A stretch of DNA of 21,450 nt, taken from contig CAYSPT010000082.1 of the NCBI GenBank assembly GCA_964432985.1, positions 1-21,450 on the forward strand, written 5' to 3'. Position 1 is the first letter of the stretch, and each line of letters opens with the position of its first letter. This DNA comes from CAYSPT01 sp964432985 (GTDB lineage: Bacteria > Muiribacteriota > CAYSPT01). Shown here piece by piece: positions 1 through 8,123 of this stretch. The notes beneath the pieces were generated by a model. The model saw only the letters and a list, made by a program, of their open reading frames with translations, was not told the DNA's origin and did no database searches. A program made the translations under genes and the position numbers.

Positions 1-84
1 GACTGCCTTGGGCCGGGGGATGACTGCCTTGAGGAGGGGGATGACTGCCTTGAGCCGGGGGATGACTGGCTTGAGAAGGGGGAG
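1..84. repeat. 21-bp tandem repeat, four copies
   Basis: Four head-to-tail 21-bp units lie at 1-21, 22-42, 43-63 and 64-84. Each begins GACTGCCTTG (GACTGGCTTG in the last) and continues into a G-run. Variation is concentrated in the middle three bases and in the last unit. The array lies just past the stop codon of the minus-strand gene that ends at 118 and may extend beyond the left edge. The unit is a multiple of 3, but no convincing coding context is visible. Confidence 0.85.
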
Positions 85-117
85 GAATACATTGGGTGGC
101 GGATGGCGGATCTCTGG

Positions 118-2844
118 CTAATTGACGTCACGAACTGGGCGGACGTAGTTGTAGATACGAATGTCATCGCCCTGGGGGCCGCGGCCGGTGGGAAACCGCG
201 AAGGATCCCCCGTCTTGGGATCGCTGCGCTGGGCGCCGGCTCCATGGACATCCATAAAGGTCTTGCTCCCGGAGCTTCCCGGCCTGCCCATGTAGCCCAT
301 GGCCCGGCCGAAGGCGATGTAGACAGCGGCGTTCCCCATGTGACGGCCCGGCCGTTCAAGGTGGGAGGTGCTGGTCCAGAAGTAGGATTCTGGTTTGGTG
401 ATACCGAAGATGGGATCGATGGCCGGGGCTTTGGTACCGTTCCGCCCTGCTTTCGGAGCGCGCGTGTAGTCGACGATGCTTTGAAGCTCCTTGGCGTTGG
501 GCAGCCGCCAGTCGCTGTGCCCGGCCAGTTCCAGGTTCTCGGCGTAGGCCAGCGCTTGCTCCCAGTTCAGCCCCTTTCCGCTGTCGATCTTCGCCCACAT
601 CAACCCCGTAGCCCGGTCGGTGACGGAGCCGTCGCCATTGTCGGTGAAGTCGTTGTGCCCGTAGGCTGTGTTGCCCCGGACATAGCGTACAAACTGGGTG
701 CGCTTTCTACGTCCTCTACCGCTTTTGGGATAGCCTTTGATGCGCCCGTCAGCGAAGTTGACTCCGAAGACGGTTGCATTGCCGCGCATGGTGGTGCCCA
801 CGTACTGGCTAGCCGACCAGTACTGCGAATCGATGGAACGTTCACCGGCGCCGGTGTTGCCAAACCGGAACTCGAAATAGTCGTTATCCAGGTACGGTTT
901 GGCCGGGCGGTGACCCATCCCGCCTGAAAAATCGATCAGTGAATAAAGCTCCTTGATAGTGGGCAGCCGCCAGTCACTGTATCCACCCACGCGGCACGAA
1001 GCAGCGCCGGTTGTTGCCTGCCCGTTGGAAACCTTGTCGCCCGGGTCCTTGACCCACATCAGGCCGGTGACATTGTCGGTGACGGTGCCGTTACCATTAT
1101 CGGTGTAAGATGGTTTGTTGCCGTTGTACTGGGCATCTTGCCCGTAGAGTTTCCGCCCCGGTGAAGGCGCCCGCATGCTGCCGCCGCCGGACCCGTAGCA
1201 GTGCTGCTGGTTGGTGTCCACAATGGGATAGGTGATGCCGGCTGTTGAGGATGGGCCAGGTGCCGTGACGATGGCGGATTGGTCAGAAGGAGATGAGTCG
1301 GGAGTCTTGTGTGTGGGTGAGGACGAATTGTTCTTTACATACGGTTCAAGCCCGGCGTAGTCGGGAGCGTACCGGGTGGCGCGGAAAACGGGATTATCGG
1401 TCTCGGTTTTCTGATTGGATCCAGATCCTGGTTGATTTGTATTGCCCGGCCGGGTGTCGTTTCCGAACTGCTGCCGGTTCGCGAATCCCGTACGCTGCCG
1501 ATCCCCTGCGGCTCCGGACCGGCCAAACCGGTTCCGGCCTCTCCTGTCCGACCCTCCGGATAGTCCAGCGCTTACGGCGGGGCAGGTGTATTCCCACACG
1601 GTCCGGCCGTCGTCTGCGGTCACTTCGAAAAACCGGCCCTGGGGGCCGGAGCAAATCAGGGTATTGCCGTTCTGAAGACGGTGAGCGCCGGAAATATTTT
1701 GGGCATAGAAGCTGTCGGTGCCGGTGGCGCCGTAGCTCCAGGCCACCTCAGCCGCCACCCCGGCGCTGCGTGAATAGTCTACGGGAGTGATCTCCAGTAC
1801 GGTTGAGCGGGGAGAACGACCGCGTGGGCTCCCGTTGTTGAATATCAGGATATTTCCTGCTCCGGGGTATCCATCCGGTATCCATCGGGCATCATGCTGG
1901 GCGGTGAGCTGCCGAGGACCTTTTACTCCGCAGGCAGCCGGGTTGCCCCACCGGAAGAGTAGATCTCCGCCGTTCCCCCAGCGCCCACCGGTGCGTCCGG
2001 CGGCCTCTTCGATGGTGGTGGAGTGATCGATGATCCACACTTCCCCGAAGCCGTGGATGCTCACTAGGATCTGGTCCTTTTCGGCGTTGTAATCCACCGA
2101 GTTGGCGTGGAGCCAGTCTGCCTTTCCGCGTGGAGCGGCGCTGTAATTGAGATGGATTCTCTCCGGATGCTGTACTACCCGGCCATAGGAGTGGCTGTCT
2201 TTTTTATATTCCTGGACCAGGTGGTCCCAGGCATGCCATTCCCAGATGATTTCTGCTTCGCTGCGCCCTTTCTTCTTTATCTCCACGATGTGCTCCGACC
2301 AGATTTGCTTTGCGGTGTGGACCTTTGGATTCGCGCCCGCTGCCTCGAGGGCCGCGGCATCTTTCAGTTCCCAGGCCAGCAGCAGGATATTGCCGTTGGG
2401 CAGCGGCTCGATATCATGGTGCTGCTTGACGGAATCCGAAGCGTAGCGGTACTCCCAGACCACGTCACCGCCGGGGTCGATCTCCTGGATGATGCCGCCG
2501 TTGGTACCGCGGCCGGTAAAAGGGGAGCTCGTTTTACGGGGCAGGGAGGCGGTCCGCAGCAGGTTGCCGTCCGGCAGAAGGTAGACAGCCAATCCCGGAG
2601 TGTAATCGCTGTTCCAGGTGTGGACGGTCTGCCCCGTGTTGTCGATCAGGTAGGTCGTGGTAGAGCGCATGGGTGCGAACAGGGTGTATCCAGGCGCGGA
2701 CGCCCGTGACGGCGCTATACGTTCTGATTTTTTCGACAGCGCTTCTCTCGCGAAGCTGGCTTTCTGTTGTCCAGGTACCGCTGGCGGTAAACTGAAAATT
2801 GCCCATAACCCGGCGAGTATTAAAATGTTTTTGTTTCGTATCAT
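118..2844 (-). CDS. Secreted arylsulfotransferase-family propeller protein with two C-terminal Lcl/DUF1566 domains
   Basis: This 908-aa protein has a signal peptide (residues 1-26, ending PAVPG). Residues about 50-505 match the arylsulfotransferase (ASST) propeller pattern: repeated D-x-x-G and PNGN turns, conserved histidines in QHHDIEPLPNGN (142-143), DWLHANS (246), QHDARW (317) and GAHRL (388), and the family-typical end FRATRYAPDYAGL (487-499). A Gly/Arg/Asn-rich low-complexity insert (about 427-482) splits the last blades. Two Lcl/DUF1566 domains follow (about 578-730 and 735-905), each with TDNG-x-G-[ST]-VTD, ATGLMW or VTGLMW, and SDWRLP. The ATG at 2844 has GAGG 8 nt upstream. Characterised ASST enzymes move sulfate between phenolic compounds in the periplasm, but many family members are uncharacterised, so sulfotransferase activity is inferred. 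Fusion to two DUF1566 modules suggests a surface or adhesive role. Confidence 0.85.
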   Translation of the reverse strand: MIRNKNILILAGLWAIFSLPPAVPGQQKASFAREALSKKSERIAPSRASAPGYTLFAPMRSTTTYLIDNTGQTVHTWNSDYTPGLAVYLLPDGNLLRTASLPRKTSSPFTGRGTNGGIIQEIDPGGDVVWEYRYASDSVKQHHDIEPLPNGNILLLAWELKDAAALEAAGANPKVHTAKQIWSEHIVEIKKKGRSEAEIIWEWHAWDHLVQEYKKDSHSYGRVVQHPERIHLNYSAAPRGKADWLHANSVDYNAEKDQILVSIHGFGEVWIIDHSTTIEEAAGRTGGRWGNGGDLLFRWGNPAACGVKGPRQLTAQHDARWIPDGYPGAGNILIFNNGSPRGRSPRSTVLEITPVDYSRSAGVAAEVAWSYGATGTDSFYAQNISGAHRLQNGNTLICSGPQGRFFEVTADDGRTVWEYTCPAVSAGLSGGSDRRGRNRFGRSGAAGDRQRTGFANRQQFGNDTRPGNTNQPGSGSNQKTETDNPVFRATRYAPDYAGLEPYVKNNSSSPTHKTPDSSPSDQSAIVTAPGPSSTAGITYPIVDTNQQHCYGSGGGSMRAPSPGRKLYGQDAQYNGNKPSYTDNGNGTVTDNVTGLMWVKDPGDKVSNGQATTGAASCRVGGYSDWRLPTIKELYSLIDFSGGMGHRPAKPYLDNDYFEFRFGNTGAGERSIDSQYWSASQYVGTTMRGNATVFGVNFADGRIKGYPKSGRGRRKRTQFVRYVRGNTAYGHNDFTDNGDGSVTDRATGLMWAKIDSGKGLNWEQALAYAENLELAGHSDWRLPNAKELQSIVDYTRAPKAGRNGTKAPAIDPIFGITKPESYFWTSTSHLERPGRHMGNAAVYIAFGRAMGYMGRPGSSGSKTFMDVHGAGAQRSDPKTGDPSRFPTGRGPQGDDIRIYNYVRPVRDVN

Positions 2845-3168
2845 GATGTCGACCTCGTTTTCATTGTACTACGGTTTTTGGATCCGCTGGTTGCTCCTCC
2901 AGTCAAGGCCCCGGTAAAACCGGGGAGGGCGGATGACAATCGAGTCCCGGCAGATGACTATTCGGCACTATGTACACCTGGTAAGACGAACGGTGATTGC
3001 TTTTTATTCATCGGAAAGTCGCGGCTTGCAATGCCGGCTGGGAAGCGTACAGATATATGTGTGGCCTCATTGATCCTTGCTCGATAGTCCGTCCGGACGT
3101 ACAATGTAGGTGAAGAAAACTGAAATTGCAGGATTAACACAGGCACAAGGTATCTGAAAGGATGACCG
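2845..3168. other. Divergent intergenic region with promoter-like sites and a hairpin
   Basis: This 324-bp gap separates divergently transcribed genes. It holds a perfect 7-bp hairpin at 2909-2925 (CCCCGGT, AAA loop, ACCGGGG) without a U-tract on either strand, so it is probably a 5' UTR structure of the minus-strand gene rather than a terminator. It also holds the rightward promoter candidate at 3077-3105. I see no further gene. Confidence 0.6.
3077..3105 (+). promoter_or_regulatory. Candidate sigma70-type promoter for the RNase D-like gene
   Basis: TTGCTC (3077-3082), a 17-nt spacer and TACAAT (3100-3105) lie about 65 bp before the GTG start at 3169. The -10 matches consensus at 5 of 6 positions and the -35 only weakly. 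A 10-bp perfect palindrome, CGTCCGGACG (3090-3099), directly abuts the -10 and could be an operator. Confidence 0.4.
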
Positions 3169-4026
3169 GTGAAACATACATACATCGACAGTGAGAGGAA
3201 ACTCCTCACGTACCTGCAGAAGCTTGCAGAAGATGGCACTGAGATCATAGCGTTCGACATCGAGTGCGAATCAAACCTGCACCAGTACGGCGAGAAATTG
3301 TGCCTGATTCAGATTTATGACGGTCATGACGCCGTTATTATCGATCCATTCAAGGTGCCGCGGAAACTGGTGAAAAGCCTCGTTGAGAACAGATCTATCA
3401 TGAAAATTATGTTTGATGCCCCCGGTGACCGGGCGTTTCTTTTCAAGAATTGCGGTATGGACATCCTGTCGGTGCTCGATCTGCAGGCCGCTGTACTTCT
3501 ACTGGATTACGAGAAAAACGACCTGTCGTCGGTGCTGGAAAAGGCGATATCGATCAGTTACAAGCGGTCGAAGAAACGGTTCCAGCGAAACAACTGGAAC
3601 ACCCGGCCAATCAGGGAAGCCGCTCTCGACTACGCTCTCACAGATGTGATCCATCTCTTCGAACTGAAGGACCAGCTGCTGGCCGACATATTAAAAAACG
3701 GTCTCCTGGACAAATTCATCCTGAAAAACCTGCAGGCGCAAAACAAACCTCATCGATATGACAGCCGGCCGAAAGTCCTGCGAACGAAGAACTTCAAGCA
3801 ACTCGCTCCCGGCGATCAACGCTTGTTCGAGAAACTGTTCGCTCTTCGGGAAAAGCACGCTAAGAAATTGAACTGCTCCCCAAACGGGCTGCTGACGAAC
3901 GAGACGCTGTTTGCGCTGGTTACGGAGAAGAAGAACCTTCTCACCACCGATTTCGGAAAAAGAATTCCTATGAAATCGAGAAAAGCCATTATCGCGGCGG
4001 TGGGGAAGCTGCGATTTTCTCGATGA
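3169..4026 (+). CDS. rnd: RNase D-like 3'-5' exonuclease with HRDC domain
   Basis: This 285-aa cytoplasmic protein carries the DEDDy exonuclease signature of RNase D: Exo I Asp30/Glu32 (AFDIE), Exo II Asp87 (FDAPGDRAFL) and Exo III Tyr155/Asp159 (DYALTDV). An HRDC nucleic-acid-binding domain follows at about 213-260 (QRLFEKLFALREKHAKKLN). RNase D trims 3' ends of tRNA and other stable RNAs. The protein is shorter than E. coli RNase D (about 375 aa) and has one HRDC domain rather than two. The GTG start has AAAGGA (3157-3162) 6 nt upstream. The last 38 bp overlap the convergent gene on the other strand. The family assignment is firm; the true substrate is not visible, and the symbol is used by similarity only. 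Confidence 0.88.
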   Translation: MKHTYIDSERKLLTYLQKLAEDGTEIIAFDIECESNLHQYGEKLCLIQIYDGHDAVIIDPFKVPRKLVKSLVENRSIMKIMFDAPGDRAFLFKNCGMDILSVLDLQAAVLLLDYEKNDLSSVLEKAISISYKRSKKRFQRNNWNTRPIREAALDYALTDVIHLFELKDQLLADILKNGLLDKFILKNLQAQNKPHRYDSRPKVLRTKNFKQLAPGDQRLFEKLFALREKHAKKLNCSPNGLLTNETLFALVTEKKNLLTTDFGKRIPMKSRKAIIAAVGKLRFSR

Positions 4027-5263
4027 ACCTGATGATCGTGTCGTCCGCTCCGGGAAGAGGATAGCATTCTCGTACCACGTTTCGCATGGTTTCAGCTGCG
4101 GGACTGTTGGAAATAAACGTCGTTATGGCTTCTTCCAACTCTTCCCGCCCGGTGGCTGCCAGCGCCAGTCCTTTCCTGACAGTGAACTCCTTGTCAGCCG
4201 GGTAATCAGCGGGGAGTATGTGGACCAGGTCCTTATCCAGGAGCACCGCTTCGAATCCCGTGGTAGACGTCTGGGTGAAGACGATGTCCGAAGCGAGCAT
4301 GGCCTCGTAGACGCTCATCTTTTTCCGGTCGAGAATGTGGAACGTGAGACCTGATTGCTCTCCGATCTCCACGTAGTGCACCGGGTCCTGGTTCGGGTGC
4401 GGAGCGATGATCAACTCGACATCACTGTAGTCGTCTTTCATTACCTGGATAAGCCGGTCGAGCAGTTGATCATTTCCCTCCGAGTACTGGGTCGTAAAAA
4501 TAAAGTACCTGCTGGCGGTGTTCAGCCCGGCGGTGCCAAGAACTCTTTCACGGTCGAACTCCTCTTTCAGCGAAGCCAGCCGTGAAAAATTGGGATGGCC
4601 CGAGACGATTATTTGGCCCCTTGAGCTGATTGGGCCCTTGTTGCTGATTTGATCCTTGTTGCTGATCCCCATCTTGTCTATACCCCGGGCGATCGCCTCT
4701 GAATTGACGAAAAGGTAATCCGTCTCGGGAATGATTTGAGAAAAGATAGAATCGTGACCCGGGACATCATAGAAGTCGAAAAAACCGAATGACGGGATGC
4801 CCGCTTCGGCGGCCATTTTGTAGAAATCACGTTCATAAAGGCACACCAGCCCACCCACCAGGACATCCGGTTTGAGCTGTTTGAAGACCCTCTCAGGCAG
4901 GGTGCCGATGGAAACGTACCGCATGGGGATGTGGTATCCGGCGTGGTGCTCGAAGAGGATCTTCTCCTTATCCACCTGGAAGGCGAATCTGCTGCCGTAC
5001 ACGAAATCCTTCAGCCGGAAAAACGGGATGCCCTTTCGCCGCAGAATGGTGGTGGATGCGCCCTCCGCCACGATGTGCACCTGATTGGTGTTCTTGTCTA
5101 TTTTATTTATAACAGGGATAAGACCGTTGGTTTCTCCCGCGTCGAAAAGGACGAAGAGATACGTGAGAGCGCACGCCTTCCCCGCCGCGAAAAAGAAAAA
5201 TAGCACCACAGCAAAAAAGAGAATATCCCCGGTATATCGTTTAACTGTCAGCCTGTTTCGCAT
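3989..5263 (-). CDS. Membrane-anchored GT-B-like glycosyltransferase or polyglycerolphosphate-transferase-like protein
   Basis: This 424-aa protein starts at ATG 5263, where AGGGG lies 8 nt upstream. An ATG at 5287 would add 8 residues but has a poor RBS position. Residues 12-33 are strongly hydrophobic (ILFFAVVLFFFFAAG), a signal anchor or uncleaved signal peptide. The rest alternates beta and alpha segments as in two-domain GT-B folds of the UDP-GlcNAc 2-epimerase/CDP-glycerol glycerophosphotransferase type: KPDVLVGG in the N-lobe, then GQIIVSGHPNFSRL, ELIIAPHPNQDP, SDIVFTQTSTTGFEAVLL and an LPADYPADKEF loop in the C-lobe. The Ser/Thr-Thr-Gly-Glu element of the C-lobe is typical of sites that bind a nucleotide-linked donor. 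An 18-bp tandem repeat encodes residues about 200-217, between the lobes. The substrate is unknown; a cell-surface polymer is a reasonable inference. Confidence 0.7.
   Translation of the reverse strand: MRNRLTVKRYTGDILFFAVVLFFFFAAGKACALTYLFVLFDAGETNGLIPVINKIDKNTNQVHIVAEGASTTILRRKGIPFFRLKDFVYGSRFAFQVDKEKILFEHHAGYHIPMRYVSIGTLPERVFKQLKPDVLVGGLVCLYERDFYKMAAEAGIPSFGFFDFYDVPGHDSIFSQIIPETDYLFVNSEAIARGIDKMGISNKDQISNKGPISSRGQIIVSGHPNFSRLASLKEEFDRERVLGTAGLNTASRYFIFTTQYSEGNDQLLDRLIQVMKDDYSDVELIIAPHPNQDPVHYVEIGEQSGLTFHILDRKKMSVYEAMLASDIVFTQTSTTGFEAVLLDKDLVHILPADYPADKEFTVRKGLALAATGREELEEAITTFISNSPAAETMRNVVRECYPLPGADDTIIRFIEKIAASPPPR
4613..4666 (-). repeat. 18-bp tandem repeat inside the GT-B-like gene, three copies
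   Basis: On the coding (minus) strand three units follow one another: ATCAGCAACAAGGATCAA, ATCAGCAACAAGGGCCCA and ATCAGCTCAAGGGGCCAA. They encode ISNKDQ, ISNKGP and ISSRGQ. The units are in frame and fall in the probable inter-lobe loop, so copy number could vary without breaking the fold. Confidence 0.85.
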
Positions 5264-5706
5264 TATCCTTACCCCTCTCAACTGCATGCCTCGTGAAAGA
5301 CAATTAAATTATGTATGCCGCACTGAATATTTTGTACTAATTCTCCGGGACATCTGTCAAACCCTTCCACCTGGGCCGGAGCGTTCGCTCCCGACTAGGG
5401 CAATAATTATCGCAAGGAGTTTTGTATGGCGAAGATACGCACGCTGGGTTTAAGCACACGCTGGCGTGGATATATGCTCGCTTGTGGAGTTGTATTTTGC
5501 AAGATGATTCGCCCGCAGTGAAAGTACCTCCCGCACTCATATGGTTATGATGCACATCTGTCAAATCCAGGCACCAGAATTCACTTTTTTTATTTTGAAA
5601 CATTTTCCACCCGGCTGCATAGTATAAAGCGAGTCGGGCAAAAACTCTGTAACCATCTCCCGGCGTCCCACCTTCTAAAAATACCAGGTCAACTCACGAT
5701 GAGAGG
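5264..5706. other. Long intergenic region with one possible small ORF
   Basis: The 440-bp gap between divergent genes contains a small hairpin GGAGCG-TT-CGCTCC near 5380-5394, a 31-aa ORF with a strong RBS (listed separately), and two copies of CATCTGTCAAA (near 5350 and 5553) about 200 bp apart. AT-rich stretches at 5580-5630 (TTGAAA at 5595-5600, TAGTATAAA near 5620) could hold a promoter for the gene at 5707, but the spacing is not ideal. Confidence 0.5.
5426..5521 (+). CDS. Possible 31-aa small protein with strong ribosome binding site
   Basis: AAGGAG (5414-5419) stands exactly 6 nt before ATG 5426, and the frame stays open for 31 codons to TGA at 5519-5521. The peptide is MAKIRTLGLSTR followed by WRGYMLACGVVFCKMIRPQ. 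It is basic, with a short hydrophobic stretch and two cysteines. The initiation signal is better than for several annotated neighbours, but ORFs this short arise by chance and I recognise no family. It could also act as a leader peptide for the gene at 5707, although 185 bp separate them. Confidence 0.33.
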   Translation: MAKIRTLGLSTRWRGYMLACGVVFCKMIRPQ

Positions 5707-6828
5707 ATGTGCGTCATAGTGAAACCGCACCAGTCAGAACAGTCAAGAAACAAGGTTTTTGGATTCGTAGCAGTGCTGCTCGCTTTAATCATGGTACTTC
5801 CGGTCAACCTGGTGTCGGCCGTGGATCTTCTTGGTATGATCAGCTCCGGAGTGCGGCCGGCTGCCGGTGAAAAGGATCCGGCAGCAGTAAATGCCGAGGC
5901 GGTAAACAAGTCCATCTCCAGGCTGTATCGGATGCATCTCAAGCAAGAACCCGGCAACTGGGGTTTGTCCTTCTATTCCGACAAGATCCAGAACGAGGGC
6001 TGGACCCTGGCCCAGGTCGAGGAGCACATGAAATCAACCGAGACCTACAAGAAGGTTGAGCAGTCCACTTTGAAAGATGAGAGAAAGGCCGCGCAGGAGC
6101 TGGCCGCCAATGGCGCCTTCACGGCCAGCGCCCTGGCAGAATCAGTCAACGCGCCGTTTGCCTCGCCGCTGGACACCGGCGTGCAGGTCGTGCTGGTGGC
6201 AGACGGGCTCACCCGGGTGCCGGAAAACATCGCCACGCTCACCGACTTCGAAAAGAATCCCCAGGATGCGGCGGCGGCGGCGGACCTGACCAAGACTGGT
6301 GCCCGGAGCGTACGCCTGGGAGCCGGTATCGCCCAGAACGCCGGAATCCTGGCGGGGATGGGCAGTAAACTGGGCTCTGTGGGCAACGTGGCCGGTACGG
6401 TCTTCACCGGCGCCGGTACCGCGGCTTCGGCCATCGGTATGGGACTCAACGCCAAGCAGGCTTACGACCGGTACCAGGCCGGTGACAAGCAAGGCGCGGC
6501 ACTGTCAGCTCTGAAGGCAGGTTTGGGCGCCGCCTCCGTGGCCGCCTGGGTGGTCCCGGGAGCGCAGGTCCTCTGGGTCCCCATCGGCGTCGCCAGCGTG
6601 GCCGTCACCGCCTACGAGCACCGTGAAGATCTGAAAGAGCTGGGTCAGAAAGCGGGCAAGGGTATCAAAAATGCCGCGGGCAAAGCGGGCAAGGGTATCC
6701 AAAACGCCGCCGGTAAGGTAGGACATGGCATCCAGAACACAGCCGGTAAAGTGGGACGTGGTATCCAGGCTGCCGCCGGTAAGGTTGGCAATTGGCTCAG
6801 CACTCCGTTTAAGAGGAAAAACAACTGA
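5707..6828 (+). CDS. Secreted glycine-rich protein with DUF4214-like segment and C-terminal 11-aa basic repeats
   Basis: This 373-aa protein starts at ATG 5707; a GTG at 5719 is an alternative with GAGAGG upstream at a long spacing. A signal peptide ends at about VSA38 and is followed by VDLLGMISSG, the N-terminal motif shared by five secreted proteins here. Residues about 68-116 (SISRLYRMHL..GLSFYSDKI..EEHMKSTETYKK) resemble DUF4214. Residues about 200-300 are Gly/Ala-rich and hydrophobic, enough for membrane-active hairpins. Residues 316-359 are four 11-aa repeats (G-[KHR]-GI-[KQ]-[NA]-[AT]-AGK-x), basic and probably amphipathic, before NWLSTPFKRKNN. It lies 34 bp upstream of the hydrolase gene and is probably co-transcribed with it. 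The function is unknown; a membrane-inserting or wall-binding effector is one reading. Confidence 0.72.
   Translation: MCVIVKPHQSEQSRNKVFGFVAVLLALIMVLPVNLVSAVDLLGMISSGVRPAAGEKDPAAVNAEAVNKSISRLYRMHLKQEPGNWGLSFYSDKIQNEGWTLAQVEEHMKSTETYKKVEQSTLKDERKAAQELAANGAFTASALAESVNAPFASPLDTGVQVVLVADGLTRVPENIATLTDFEKNPQDAAAAADLTKTGARSVRLGAGIAQNAGILAGMGSKLGSVGNVAGTVFTGAGTAASAIGMGLNAKQAYDRYQAGDKQGAALSALKAGLGAASVAAWVVPGAQVLWVPIGVASVAVTAYEHREDLKELGQKAGKGIKNAAGKAGKGIQNAAGKVGHGIQNTAGKVGRGIQAAAGKVGNWLSTPFKRKNN
6652..6783 (+). repeat. 33-bp tandem repeat, four in-frame copies
   Basis: Units at 6652-6684, 6685-6717, 6718-6750 and 6751-6783 each encode 11 residues of the form AGKGIKNAAGK, with a degenerate fifth unit after them. 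Many differences between units are at third codon positions (GGTATC/GGCATC, GGTAAG/GGTAAA), so the peptide repeat is better conserved than the DNA. Confidence 0.85.
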
Positions 6829-6862
6829 GAGCATAAATACATGGCGAGGAGTCGACAACGAA

Positions 6863-8044
6863 ATGAAAAACATTACGTTCTATTCGGATTTCAAACTATC
6901 AGGCAAATTGTTCATAACACTTCTTCTGTCCGTGATGGTATTATCCGGCGGGATTATACCAACCGCCGCCGGAAACGACCTGCTGTGGCCCCTGCAAAAC
7001 GGTGATCAACCATCTGAGACTGCGGCCTTCGAGGAAGTGCATCTATCTGATACCGCGGTTCTCAATGAAACTCAGCCGGGTGAAGACGGTACCATTGGTA
7101 AAGCTCAGCAGGGCGAAGACCAGGACGAACTTCGCGGAGAGAACGGTTTCGCCGACGGACAGGCAGGCAGCCTCCGGTCCTACGCCCTGGAGCCGAACCA
7201 GGTGGGCATGCATCAGGAAGGCCATGTGTACACAACCACAATATGTAAAGACGAAACTGATATCTACATCCCCAAGTCCGGTGATGATAAGCTGCCGGTG
7301 GTCATACTGCTGCAGGGTGCAAAGGTCGACAAAAGCCATTATTCGAATTACGCGAAAATCCTCTCGTCCTACGGGTTCATCGTGGTCGTCCCCAACCACC
7401 GTTCACTTCTTGGAAAAAACATGACTGACCAGGGCACGTTCAACCGTGCCTGGGAGTATGTCAGGGCGCAGAATTTCAACGACCAGTCTCCACTGGTCGG
7501 GAGGGTGGACCTTACCCAGGTAGCCGTAGCCGGTCACTCCTTCGGCGGTCTAGCCGGGCTCGGGGTGCTGCAGGGCAAGGGACAGCCGCCGACACATCTG
7601 GGACTTTCTTACAAGGCGCCCCCCGAGCTGGCTGCCGGCGTTTTTTACGGGACAAACACCAAAATTCCGGTAGTGGGACATTTCTCAAAGGTGGATACCA
7701 GAGGTATCCCGACAGCCTTCATTCAGGGCAGCCGTGACGAGAAGGCCCTGCCCGAAGACACGTTCAAGCAGTTCACCCGGAAAACCACGGGAGGTCCCGG
7801 GGCCATGATCATGGTCGAGGGAGCCAACCACTACGGTATCACCGACTCGAACAATCCCGCTGGCGCTGCCCGGGACAACAATACCCCGAGCCTGCAACAG
7901 GACGAGGCAACAGAGACCATCGCCCGTTGGACCGGCATGTTTCTCCGGTCGCACCTGTACGATGACATCGTGGCGGAAGACTATGTCTACCATGGCACCG
8001 GATCAGCCAGTGGCGGCAACGCGGACGTGGTCGCCGTCAAGTAG
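6863..8044 (+). CDS. Secreted alpha/beta hydrolase (chlorophyllase/cutinase-like esterase fold)
   Basis: This 393-aa protein starts at ATG 6863, preceded by GAGGAG (6845-6850); an open frame reaching back to 6725 overlaps the upstream gene and is not needed. The signal peptide ends PTAA36, followed by GNDLLWPLQNG, the shared N-terminal motif. Residues 48-105 are an acidic linker. The catalytic domain (about 110-370) shows an oxyanion region (VVILLQGAKV), the nucleophile elbow GHSFGG (Ser226), the probable acid Asp292 in IQGSRDEKA, and His323 in EGANHYGIT, so the triad is complete. The arrangement resembles dienelactone hydrolase, chlorophyllase and PETase-type esterases. The substrate is unknown. 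It is the second gene of a two-gene unit with the repeat protein and converges on the minus-strand gene ending at 8124. Confidence 0.85.
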   Translation: MKNITFYSDFKLSGKLFITLLLSVMVLSGGIIPTAAGNDLLWPLQNGDQPSETAAFEEVHLSDTAVLNETQPGEDGTIGKAQQGEDQDELRGENGFADGQAGSLRSYALEPNQVGMHQEGHVYTTTICKDETDIYIPKSGDDKLPVVILLQGAKVDKSHYSNYAKILSSYGFIVVVPNHRSLLGKNMTDQGTFNRAWEYVRAQNFNDQSPLVGRVDLTQVAVAGHSFGGLAGLGVLQGKGQPPTHLGLSYKAPPELAAGVFYGTNTKIPVVGHFSKVDTRGIPTAFIQGSRDEKALPEDTFKQFTRKTTGGPGAMIMVEGANHYGITDSNNPAGAARDNNTPSLQQDEATETIARWTGMFLRSHLYDDIVAEDYVYHGTGSASGGNADVVAVK

Positions 8045-8123
8045 AAGCCGGAATCTGCAAATCGGTCTAAGCCTAAGGAAGGGTGCGAACCGGCTGCGGG
8101 GAGCACCAACGAAATACGCAATG

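Noticed and set aside
1..84. CRISPR array or coding repeat at the left edge
   Set aside because: The 21-bp units are contiguous without spacers, and no ORF with start and RBS covers them on either strand.
2909..2925. Rho-independent terminator
   Set aside because: The stem is strong, but neither strand has a T-tract after it and it lies between two divergent starts where a terminator has no function.
6725..6862. N-terminal extension of the alpha/beta hydrolase by 46 codons
   Set aside because: It overlaps the upstream gene by over 100 bp and would place the signal peptide internally; ATG 6863 has a GAGGAG site and exposes the signal peptide.
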